Source: Fragilaria crotonensis (Eukaryota; Bacillariophyta; Fragilariophyceae; Fragilariales; Fragilariaceae). Taken from it: DNA of 64,000 bases. The DNA lies in the NCBI GenBank assembly GCA_022925895.1, contig JAKSYS010000224.1:19804-83803 (forward strand), in the 5' to 3' direction. Below are positions 1 to 9,888 of the stretch, piece after piece. Each line of letters begins with the position of its first letter. Position 1 is the stretch's first letter. Below the pieces are notes generated by a model that worked only from the letters and a program-made list of their open reading frames with translations, did not search any database and was not told where the DNA came from. The position numbers and the translations under genes are program-made.

Positions 1-2
1 GC

Positions 3-203
3 GAGGAACTCTTTGGGTACACATTGGAGGAATTGCAAGAGCGCAAGCGGTTACGGCTGCAAGCTCAAGCGGAATCGGAAAGTAGCACTGAGTGGGAAAC
101 CTCCTGTGACGGAAGTCGTTTGAATGAGGCGGATGCTGACAAATGCCTTGAACTTAACGAGGAAACGCTGTGTATTCCAAGACCGATGAAAGGTGGTGGA
201 TAG
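3..203 (+). CDS. 3' end of an unrecognised protein-coding gene
   Basis: An open frame enters from the left edge and ends at TAG (201-203), giving the last 66 residues of a protein. The visible part is rich in Glu, Gln, Arg and Leu (EELQERKRLRLQAQAESES), which suggests a charged helix or coiled coil, followed by an acidic tail ending PRPMKGGG. No domain is recognisable, so no function is assigned. The frame is uninterrupted and its amino-acid composition is natural, unlike the repeat-rich DNA that follows. The start and any catalytic domain lie outside the window. Confidence 0.6.
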   Translation, partial: EELFGYTLEELQERKRLRLQAQAESESSTEWETSCDGSRLNEADADKCLELNEETLCIPRPMKGGG

Positions 204-524
204 GAAGCAATCACGGCGCTCTAGCTAGTAGCTAGTACACATGAATTACTCCAGAATTATGAACAAGTATTTGGTTAAATGATGTATTGTTCCAACTTCC
301 AGCTTCCAGCAGTATCCCTCCTTCATGTATCCCCATCAGCATTGTGGGCGTCATTGTACAGTACCTGCTACTTCAGTACTCCGAGGTACAAGTACTTTCA
401 GCATTTCGCGCTGAAGGAGTTCCTTCCCGTTTCCTTGTACAAGTAGTACTGTAGGGGGTAGTGGTCTTCTACTACCGGTAGTAGTAGTGTAGTAGTACCA
501 GTTACAGTTACAGTACTAGTATAT
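204..524. other. intergenic, GTAC-palindrome-rich
   Basis: No gene is seen. The segment holds many short GTAC-centred palindromes and a perfect 16-bp palindrome at 469-484 (CTACTACCGGTAGTAG). Element 1 is inserted at its right edge. Confidence 0.6.
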
Positions 525-529
525 CATCT

Positions 530-1122
530 TGTTAGGATTCTACCGTCACTCTGTCACACTGTCTCTCGTCTTACTGTAAGGTTAAATACCATACGGTAAT
601 ACAGTCGACAGTCCTTTATTTTTCTTAGTCTGTCCGTGACCCGTTCCCGTAGAATTCTACGGATCAGAACCTGGTACTACCGGTCTGCAACACAAAACTA
701 TTTGAATTTACTCCCTATGTAATTCAAATCATGAGTGTTGTTGATAACTTCAACAACACTCTTTTTACTATGGACAACACTTCCCAAACACCACTCAGGA
801 AGTGGGACTAAGACAACACTTCATTTGTGAGACTCCAACTAATGTTGCAAGTCTCACCTTCATTTTTCATCCCAATTCATCTTATAATTTCCACAAACCA
901 AAAACAGTAAAGGCCTTTACTACTTAGTTTCTACATTTCTACATCCTTGTATCAACAAATCTACCGCCATGGTGTATGTCTACAAAACACCATCGCCCAA
1001 AGCTGGACGATCCGTCAGGTTCGCTTCCTCACCCGTCAAGTCCAACGTTAGACTTCTAGGTCCTACTAACCTTAAGTCTACCGTCGGCCAGTACTCGTGT
1101 ACCGATCACACGAACACTGTCA
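530..1122 (+). repeat. Element 1 left (5') LTR
   Basis: This 593-bp direct repeat of 20856-21445 starts TGTTAG and ends TGTCA, giving canonical TG...CA termini. It differs from the right copy only by five one-base changes in homopolymer length and by no substitution. It contains an ATG at 969 that opens a frame running out of the LTR into the internal region. Confidence 0.95.
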
Positions 1123-2351
1123 TGGTTGCTCGCCTCGAACCACCGGTCCAAGGCTCTACCGTCGAGAGAAATTACTCGTCCGATCATTGGGCGAACCTTC
1201 GTACGGCCGTTAACAATTTGAGTTTAACTGCTATTAATTTCCCTCTCCTCACGGACTCGCCAGCAGCAAATTTAAACTCCCCATTGAAGAACAGAAGCTT
1301 CCCCAAGTCCACCATGAAGAACGCCATCCCGCCCACCCTTGCCCCTCGCATCTCTAGGTCCGCCCGTAAGGCCGAAGACCGCGATGCCTTCGACGATAAC
1401 GTCGACGTCCGCGCCCCCATCGGCGCGAATCCTGTCCCTCCCGATACGCCAACCTATCCTGGCCTCTATCATGGAGCCTTAGCTTTCGGATCTCCCAGAG
1501 GATCCAAGCATCAACGTGTCCACCGTTTTCCTTCTCCCAACACTACCCCTGATGACGATCAGGATCAACCAATTAAGAAGAAGAGGCGCACCTCCATCAA
1601 GAAAGGTCCCCAAGCCGCCTACCATGCCAACAATTCCGACGACAATTTCGACCAGATCATCCAGGAGGATCGCAACCTCCACTTCCATGAGCGCAACAAC
1701 AAGATTGCAGCTCCTTCTCCTCAGGGCACCAACATTAGCCACAGGGCTACTACTCCAACTAAGATGGCTGCAAAGATGCAAGCCACTTCTCCAACTACTC
1801 CAGCTTCTTTAACCACTACGGATGACAACAAAAAGGGCACAACTACTGAACCAGAACATGAAACTACAAAGCATTATGCATCTACCAATGTTGCCTACAA
1901 GGACATTGGACCTACAGATGATAATAAGGAGGACAACAACAGCAACAACAGGACTACAGTTACTACAACTACCAATTTGAGCAAATGCACTAATTTCAAC
2001 AACATGGCACCAAAATCCACAACCAACGTCGCACTCGATGCCACCCAAACACCAACACAGGAACTCGTTTCGCCCCCTACGGTTTCCTCGAAGCGCAGAA
2101 TCGCGCTCGCAGATTTTATCCCCGTCGTCACCCTCGCATCGCGACCCCAAATCGATCCATACGACGATCCGCGTCGCTGCAATACCTTTCCCAAACCATT
2201 TTGGAATCGATCGATGACACATTCCCCAATTCTTCCCCCTACCTTTCGCTCCATCACGTCGACGCAGACGATTCGCGCCCAGCTCGCTCGCACCTCCTCA
2301 GCTCGCCGATCAAATTCTGATCATCATTTGCAAATTTTCACAGCAACTTGA
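969..2351 (+). CDS. Element 1 pre-gag frame, first part (starts inside the LTR)
   Basis: A 460-codon frame begins at ATG 969, inside the left LTR and in a good context (CCGCCATGG). It crosses the LTR end and the primer-binding position and continues to 2351. The product is rich in Pro, Thr, Ser and Asn with basic patches (KKKRRTSIKK near residue 205), so it is probably disordered. It matches no family I recognise. A gag start codon inside the 5' LTR is known from yeast Ty1, which makes this start credible. Only one TGA separates it from the next open stretch in the same frame, so it is probably the N-terminal part of a longer protein. Confidence 0.5.
   Translation: MVYVYKTPSPKAGRSVRFASSPVKSNVRLLGPTNLKSTVGQYSCTDHTNTVMVARLEPPVQGSTVERNYSSDHWANLRTAVNNLSLTAINFPLLTDSPAANLNSPLKNRSFPKSTMKNAIPPTLAPRISRSARKAEDRDAFDDNVDVRAPIGANPVPPDTPTYPGLYHGALAFGSPRGSKHQRVHRFPSPNTTPDDDQDQPIKKKRRTSIKKGPQAAYHANNSDDNFDQIIQEDRNLHFHERNNKIAAPSPQGTNISHRATTPTKMAAKMQATSPTTPASLTTTDDNKKGTTTEPEHETTKHYASTNVAYKDIGPTDDNKEDNNSNNRTTVTTTTNLSKCTNFNNMAPKSTTNVALDATQTPTQELVSPPTVSSKRRIALADFIPVVTLASRPQIDPYDDPRRCNTFPKPFWNRSMTHSPILPPTFRSITSTQTIRAQLARTSSARRSNSDHHLQIFTAT
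1123..1137 (+). promoter_or_regulatory. Element 1 primer-binding position
   Basis: The bases immediately after the LTR read TGGTTGCTCGCC. TGG is the complement of the CCA end of a tRNA, and this is the expected place for minus-strand priming. The matching tRNA was not identified. The coding frame opened at 969 passes through this site. Confidence 0.5.
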
Positions 2352-4138
2352 AGTGGGACGTCATCGACTTGGCTCGCTACATTCGACAAATTAACGCATT
2401 CACCGAAGATGAGGTACCAATTAACACCTCCTATACCCTGGGCGATCCAAGATGACGTTGACAAAGTCATCAGAGCAACTGCCGACGAACATGTGAAGTC
2501 ACTTCAAAACACACTCACCATGATCGCACATGCACTGGTACGCCACACCACGCGTTGCCAGGCGCCACAGTACAACCTTCTCAGCCACCACTCCAAATTT
2601 GAGCGAATTCGAAGCGACAGATCTCGAGAAACGACTGTTCAAAGTTCTAAGAGTCATTTCGGCACTTTGGTGGGTACCGACAACTCTGCAGACTCGCGAC
2701 TCAAAACTATGACGTCTGATGAGAACCGTGATAACGGCTCTGCTACCCAGCAATTTTGTACTGATTTTTCCCCGATTGACCCAGAAATCCCGGATTCCCA
2801 AAACTCCCAGCTACCTCGCCTACGTTCTACGAACTATACCCGAGTACAGCCCTGCTCTTTTCCGGAATCCGATCCCGAACCAACTCGCAACGACAACTCA
2901 ACAACCCTCGATTCCGTTTCAAAATTTTCCACGTCAAGTCCGATTCCTGACGTCGTTTTGGAGATTTCCGATTCTGTGAAACGTTCCGTTAACGGTTCTA
3001 ACGCATCGCTCTCGTACTGTGCTGCCGTTGACACGGGAAACGCAGCTACTGTCGTTCGTACCGCGGTTTCCTCCCCCAACCCACAACAATGGGCCTGCAG
3101 AGCCCACAATCCGACCGTTTCCTCTGAGACTTTGACCTATTTGGATGTTCAGCACCCTGTCCCAATCAAATTGGAAGATTTGCCAAGCTCCCAAGCTGAT
3201 GATGCCGATGTTTTCCTTGCCGATCATTGTTACTCCTGCAGTAATAATGACTCAACTAGGGAAACTGTTAACTTTTATCCTGATGCCGACCCAGATCCGC
3301 TACCAGAAGTTGCAAACGACCTGATCCCGAACCAATGGACATTGTTGAAGATGATCTTGACAATAATGGCGACGCTAACCGAGATATTGGTGAACCTAAT
3401 GAGGTACCAAGTGCAGCTATACAACAACTTGTCAGACTACTGCCTCCTCTGCGCCCTGCCTCCCCGTTGCGATCCGCCAACCCCCTTGACGCCATTCATC
3501 ACCACCCTTTTCGGATGTTCCAACACTTCCATCACATTCCGTCACGCAACCTGTTTTTCACCGAGGCAATGCTAATGGACACAATCAACGGCACGATTCA
3601 CCTTCGCGACCTACCTCTTTGCGTTCGCACAAGTGCAACTATCTCTGCCTTTTGCATCAACACACTCGCCGACCCACCCGAACTCAACATCATCCGTGGC
3701 CTCGACAAGCACTTCATCCACCACATCCTACGTCACGTCATACGCGATCACATGTATATCGACGAACTAATCTCCGGCACCAACATCCCACTTCTGAACG
3801 TACAACCCGATAAACTCTTGCTCCTACGTAGCATGAAACACACCCTCAATCGCGCTACCAACATGGTCGTCCAGCACCTTAACGACCAACAACGCTCCCA
3901 GTTCCTGCCCCGCCGAACTCCGCGAGCATTCAGCGACATTGACGACGCGTTCCGACGACCCCCAGACTGTCCGATGGAAACACGATGCGCAGTCGCCATC
4001 ATCTACGCGCTCAGATTACTATACATCACGCATCACCGCAACTATTTCAACCGCGACCATGGACTAGCTGAGCACTACTTTTATCCGGACCATCTATTCG
4101 CAATCGCAAAGAAATCAAGTCAACTGCCACCGCTCTAA
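2352..4138 (+). pseudogene. Element 1 pre-gag region, second part (unrecognised, frame-broken)
   Basis: Open stretches at 2409-3575 and 3335-4138 continue the plus-strand coding-like sequence in different frames. The second has a protein-like mix of hydrophobic and charged residues over about 200 codons (for example LNIIRGLDKHFIHHILRHVI and PDKLLLLRSMKHTLNRATNM), which suggests a folded domain and not a low-complexity tract. I recognise no copia domain. Length and position are unlike an ordinary copia gag. Frame changes probably reflect single-base indels. Confidence 0.4.
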
Positions 4139-6420
4139 GTCTCCTTCCCGATACAACAACCTTCAACCTCCTGCCCCGTTTTGTTCACGATGCCTTTGAC
4201 GAAGTCGACGACCTATTCCCGGAACATCCCTCGGCCACCGTTCTGATCAATATTATCGCGACAAACTGCCCTATCTCCAAACGGAATTCGAACTCGTGCA
4301 ACCTTATGTAACGGACTACATCAATTCTTTCCAACGCCATCCACGAAGCCAAAGTTGCGTCTGACCGAGCCTGCGAATTGATTAACGTCGCCCTTTTTCA
4401 ACATGCTATCATCCATCGTATGTCAAAGAAGCGTTCCAAGCAACCTGAACTCAACAACAACCAAGTTTTCATTGGCAACCTCCCCCCTGCAGACATGTTC
4501 CTTTCCAGTTTTGCTACCTGCTACCCAATGATCACTACACCTTCTGATGTCCAACTGACCTTTGACAATGTTACTGAAGATACTTTGGCCATCAACCATG
4601 TGATTTGCAATCCCCTCATCCTTCAGGAGCTCATCTCCATGAACCGATTTGACAGCGACCCTCTCAAGTACATGGAGATTTACAACCGCCTCACTCCGAT
4701 AGCAACCGACACCGTCAACGATTCCATTGACTTCCTGCCCCATTTTGAATACGTGCTATTCCGAGTTGTGCAACTGCTTCATCCCAAAGATCCAACTGGC
4801 ATTATCAGAGAGAACTACCCACCCACCAATGTTGTTATTTTCCAGGGCTCCCCACTCCAAGCTCCCACCTACTGCTTTGGCTCCCCAACTGAAATTGCTA
4901 TCCCTACCCAACAACTGGTTTCTTTCCATCAACCTTGACCATTCTGGAGATCCATCATTGTCAACAATATTTCTGGTGAAGCCTACAATCGTTCCACAGT
5001 TCAACGCCTCTTTCGGACCCAGACTGCCAAACCAATTCATCCTGATCAAGTTAATGACCCGGATTGGATGCCACGCCACACTGCCGATTTACGTCGCCAC
5101 CCCGATGCCGACTTGTACCACATTGCCTGCGACCCCAAACGCATCCCGTTTTCCTTGGCTGTCCGCTTGATTCCAGTTTATACCACAGGCCCCAGTGGGC
5201 AGACTATTTATCAAGCATGGGCTCTTCCACACCTTAACAATGCCCTCCGCGACCCTGAACTGCAACTATTCAACAATTTCCTCTCTTACTATCACACTGC
5301 AAAAGAAAACCACCCTGAGTTCCCATTCATTGATCTCATGGGATCTGATTCACCTGTTCCAAACTATGGTGAGTCTAGTTCACAATGTTTACATTATCCT
5401 GGTTGTTATGCTGGTTACTTACCTCTTTCTATCTGTGACAGTCTAAGCTGTCCCAATCAGATAGAATCAGTTGCAAGTAACAATATAATTACCTTTCAAC
5501 AGGATAATAGTACATTTTCTGGACCACATTTTGCATGTCTTGCCGTTTCAACTCGCCGTTCATCTTTATTATCGGATCCGACTCGAACCCCGGACCCCCA
5601 GGACGAAATTCCTGCACAAAACGACCCGCAAACGCAAATTTTTGCACCAAACGAACCCCAAACTGCAATTTTTACACACGACGAACACGGCGACGAAATT
5701 CCTGCGCAAAATGACACTACCAGCGAAAATCCAACGCAAAACGACACCAACAGCCCGGAAATTCACTCCCAACAGCTAATTTCCGACGCAGAAACTACAT
5801 ACGACGAACACGCACAAAAACTCAACAACTGCGGAACTCAACCAAATCTCGCATTTTACCACCAAACTCGCCCGAAACAAGCAGTTCACACACCGAAACA
5901 CCCTCAACTCACCTCCAACTGCGAAATCAACAACTGGGCCTCTAAAACGCTTCTCCGATGCATTTTCAGGCATTCTCACGCCGAAAACGTAAAATTACCT
6001 CACAATCCGGACGCCACCGACTCGAACCCACAACCTCCGATTTCGACAACTTTTTCGACGACACCCAAAATTATACCTACCAAAAGTTCCCACCCCAAAA
6101 TTCGAACCCCAGCCACCAAATCCGTCGCAAAATCTTTCGCAACCCCAAATTCAACACAACAAATTATTCAACCTCCCAGCACGAAATCTGCCAAACCTAC
6201 GCAAAAATCACCTAATTTTGGAAACGACGACCAAAACCCCAAAATGCACCAAATCCGTTGCAACACGCCCAACTCCACGCCAGGCGACCCACGCAACCTT
6301 CACATACCCTCCACTGTTGAAACCTTCTTTGATGAGGACACAGACCATGATTCAGAAGAAGAACCCAAGCACATTCAACACACATCCCTGATGCGCTCAC
6401 ATCATCAACGAACCGATTTT
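4139..6420 (+). pseudogene. Element 1 pre-gag region, third part (unrecognised, frame-broken)
   Basis: Open stretches at 4378-4938 and 5068-6672 carry further protein-like sequence (for example ICNPLILQELISMNRFDSDP). From about 5580 to 5800 follows a repetitive Asn/Asp/Gln/Pro/Glu segment with recurring IPAQND and IFAPNEP-like units. From about 5800 to 6300 the sequence is basic, Thr- and Pro-rich and low in complexity. No known domain is evident. The recognisable gag begins just downstream, so this belongs to the same transcript as an N-terminal extension or as a separate product. Confidence 0.4.
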
Positions 6421-7633
6421 ACTTATCCGCCAATCGAGGACCTCACGAAAACACTTTTGAAATACGCCAAAAATGCTAACCTTCGCAAATTGGCCTACCC
6501 AACCGACCTTCAAACACGCCGACACTTTAACACCTTCATTGACAACCTTCGAATTGTTTGCAACATTTCCCGTGGACGCGCCAAGTCTTTGATCTTTGGC
6601 CAAAACAAGTGTCCTATTCACACCCTTTGTTGGCACTGCTATCTACAATTTGATCTTCACAAACGTTTGTGACCCTTGCCAGAAACACATCATTGATGGC
6701 CCACCAGATCTCGAACTGCAATTCTAACTCTTGACGCCACTGCGCTCCGCTAACTCCCGATCATGTTGAACGAACTCGTGAAGCTTTCTGCTCCATCAAA
6801 CAACCACATCACGAAGTCGCAACCTCCTACCTCAACCGCATTCGCCTTCTCACGCGCGACTGCTATCATGCTGGAATACCCAACACTGACGCCGAACTTA
6901 TCAAACGCACCGTTCGTGGTGGAAGCAATCACTCCTTCTACGCCGCATCCTATCAACGCTTCGACGCCGACATACGTCGAGCAGAACTGAATGACGACTC
7001 TGCCACCATTCGCCGAACTCGAAAGCCATCTCCTGAACATTGACGAATCCCGTGGCCTCACTCCCATCCCAAAACCACCGCAACTACAACCAACACGCCA
7101 ACGCTGCCCGTGGTCACCAATCCCACCATTTTCAACCGCGCCACAACCAAACTACCCAACGTGTTTTCACACAAAGACAACAACAAGCTTTCAGTTCCAT
7201 CCTTCGACCTTATTCCAATCCCAGCAGCAACAATCAAAACCGAAACCAACCACCGCGACCACCGCAAAACCATTCGCGCCCGTTCCGACCTCCTACAAAT
7301 CCTTCGCGACCACCATTCAACAACTCGAATCAACGTCGTCCACCACCACCCTCCCCGCGGCCATCCAACCAGCCTCAACGAAACAATCGACCACCTTTCC
7401 GACCGACATTGAGCCCCAATCAACGTCCATCTCTAACGGATCCATCAACAACCATCGCGCAACCTTCCAATGCCGCTACAATCGTCTGCAATAACTGCGG
7501 ACGCCTCGGCCACTATGCGCGCAACTGTACTAACCCCAGATCAACCAAAACAATCGCTCCACCAACCCTCAAAGACCATCCAACAATGAAAACGCTGCTC
7601 CCGCAACCAACAACGCGCCTACTTCATCACTGA
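6421..7633 (+). pseudogene. Element 1 gag (copia capsid/nucleocapsid), frame-broken
   Basis: The stretch near 6520-6980 resembles the diatom copia gag core (RRHFNTFIDNLRIVCNIS, then CYHAGIPNTDAELIKRTVRG after frame changes). It is followed by a Pro/Gln/Asn/Arg-rich linker and a single CCHC zinc knuckle, CNNCGRLGHYARNC, at 7487-7528. Gag packages element RNA in virus-like particles; the knuckle binds nucleic acid. At least three frame changes interrupt it. Between about 7110 and 7410 all three forward frames are open because the sense strand is poor in G. Confidence 0.7.
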
Positions 7634-7639
7634 CTCTGG

Positions 7640-8330
7640 CCAAAACTCACCAGACCAATCAAGATACCACCACCAAGCCTTTTCAGCCTCATCTTTTGAC
7701 AACACTGATGGTCACCCATCCAACATCCCTTGGCCCAACCTGACCTACCTCAGATGACCATCAACCAACCTCTCCTTGACAGAGATTATCTACCATCTGC
7801 CAATCATTCTCCTCCCACCTCTGGAGCCACAGCATACTTTCCAGATGATCCCCAATCACCATACCAAAGATTTGGTCCCCACATCTTGAAAACTGGCTAC
7901 CTGACAGTGGTGCTACCAGCCACTACTCCACTCTTCAGCGACCTCCACGATGTCGAACCCTGCAGTGTTCCAATCTCCTTAGCTGATGGCAGCACCAAGA
8001 TGTCCACCCACAAAGAACAACTGCATGCCACTTCACCACTGATGATGGCCTCAAGTCCATCCTAGGACTCACTGATGTCTACTATGTTGAAGGTCTCAGC
8101 CACAGACTCCTCTCCTTAACTGCTCTATCATGCACCCAAAACTTCAGTGTCCTGATCAAGAACAGAGCCACAACAATCCAACTCCCAAATGGTTCCACAT
8201 ACACTTGGCCAATACTGACCAGAGAACTCCTTCATCACAACAGCCTTCTCAACCATCTCCAACTCTAACCTACCTTCTGACCCTGACTCTGAACCTGATG
8301 AACAACATTTTGATGACACTACACCCCTGT
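7640..8330 (+). pseudogene. Element 1 protease (pepsin-type), frame-broken
   Basis: The stretch contains TSGATAYFPDD (about 7812-7848), later ISLADGST (7972-7996), and, after a frame change, LTDVYYVEGLSHRLLSLTAL (about 8065-8130). This is the usual layout of a copia protease, with a DSG(A) active site, a GS(T) flap region and the conserved YVxGLSxxLLS end. The catalytic Asp position reads Thr here (ACC TCT GGA). That would inactivate the enzyme unless it is a sequence error. The order after gag and before integrase fits. Confidence 0.6.
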
Positions 8331-8361
8331 TGACACCGATCAACGCCGTTCAGTCACCGCC

Positions 8362-9300
8362 CTACCTTTGGAACTCATCTACCGACGACTTGCTTTCCGA
8401 AATTTCCGCAATCTTATGGTCGGATCCCTTCACCAAACATGGAATGACCATGTCTTGACACCTACTGTTGATCACAACTCCTGGCCTCGCGTTTCAATCA
8501 GCCAAAACGTGCCAACAAAACTCCTCAACGCCAAGGCACTGAACCTTTCCACCGCCTTCATCTTGACCTAATGCGCAACCCTTTCCGCTATGGTCTCACA
8601 ACCAATACCAACTTTTCAGCCTACTTGTTCATTGTCACAACACCTGGCAAACTAACAGGTTGGATTGGTCTCCCAACTGAAAGCACAGCTTCCATTATTA
8701 CTGCTCTAAAGCAATGGCTAACTGACACAGAACTCCTTGGCCACCCAATCCGTCCGTTTTATCCGCACTGATGCTGGATCTGCTTTCACCTCAACCAAAT
8801 TCATTTCTGAATGCACTTCACTTGGTATCAAAGTTGAAGCTGCAGCACCTGAACATCAAGAAATGAACGGTATTTGCGAAGCCAAATGGCGTGAAGTCCA
8901 CAACACTGCCAACATCCTCTGAACAATGCAAGACTAGGAGTGCATTCTTCCATCATGCCCATGCCTATGCTGTTCAAATCCTCAATGTCTGCCCAGCAAG
9001 AATGTTATTGACCAAGATGGCAACCCAACAACTCCCTATCAATACAGCCAACGCAAGCCTTCCCAACTTCGCGTCTTCGGATGTCCAACATTCTTCAAGC
9101 GCTACGAACCAACTTTCCGCAACAAACTTATAACCTACAAGCAACAACTCCAACGTGCATCGCGGAATTTTCCTTGGATTTCCCGACAACTCTGCAGGCT
9201 GGTTAATCTACTCGCCAACCAACCCCAAAGCCTCATCATAACCCGCGACGCCTACTTCGATGAAGACTTCAACTCCGCTCTCTGTTTGATTCCAAACCTT
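8362..9300 (+). pseudogene. Element 1 integrase, frame-broken
   Basis: The zinc-binding N-terminus is degenerate (LIYRRLAFRNFRNLM near 8372-8418, where His residues are expected). The core follows: TPGKLTGWIGLPTES (about 8643-8688), RTDAGSAFTSTKF (about 8761-8800, second Asp) and APEHQEMNGICEAKW (about 8845-8890, Glu). These are the last two residues of the D,D,E catalytic triad. The frame changes at a CCC run near 8744. Integrase before RT marks the element as copia and not gypsy. Confidence 0.8.
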
Positions 9301-9604
9301 TGCTGGAGCCGTACCCATCCGCTCCCACTTCAATCCGCATGGACTTCGTGACTCAGAGAACTCTGAACCATCTACCTACCATCAAACTGGCTCTGCAGCC
9401 AACCTTGGTAACCCACCATCAACTTTCATTGATACTTCCAACCATCATTCTTCCCTCCCTGCCATCCCTGAAACTGATGACAATGCCCATGAAGATGATC
9501 CACCACCTTCTAAACTTGCTGCAATCAAACATACAACTCCTCAACATGGTCCAACACCACCCACACCACATCAAATCAACTTTGTCACCCATCAACAACA
9601 TCAT
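9301..9604 (+). other. Element 1 integrase-RT linker
   Basis: The expected low-complexity connection between integrase and RT, rich in Pro, Thr, His and Leu, with no recognisable domain. The LINE is inserted at its end. Confidence 0.5.
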
Positions 9605-9621
9605 TCCCAACTCCACAAGAT
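9605..9621. repeat. LINE target-site duplication, left copy
   Basis: TCCCAACTCCACAAGAT (17 bp) is repeated exactly at 18869-18885. Joining the two copies restores continuous copia coding sequence from the integrase-RT linker into RT. Confidence 0.95.
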
Positions 9622-9640
9622 AAATAAATAAATATAAACT
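9622..9640 (-). repeat. LINE 3' tail (TTTA repeats)
   Basis: On the minus strand the element ends in TTTATATTTATTTATTT directly against the target-site duplication. This is a short A/T tetranucleotide tail of the kind some LINE clades carry in place of poly(A). Confidence 0.8.
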
Positions 9641-9888
9641 AATTATTGGGTTAGCACCGTCTCCAACCTTTGTCAAGATTGAAGTGTGTACCCCGGAGTG
9701 GCGTCACTGTACTAGTACAGTGTCGCGGCCCCTTACTAAAATGTTCCACGATTATAGTCTCTTGAAGAATTCCGTAATCGCAGTTTGGGTTTTACCGTCG
9801 TGTTCGTACCGTGCTCGAGCGTTTCGCATGTACAGTAACCACCTCCTCCTTACTGAATGACTTGCACGATAAATCTCCCAGTGGACGT

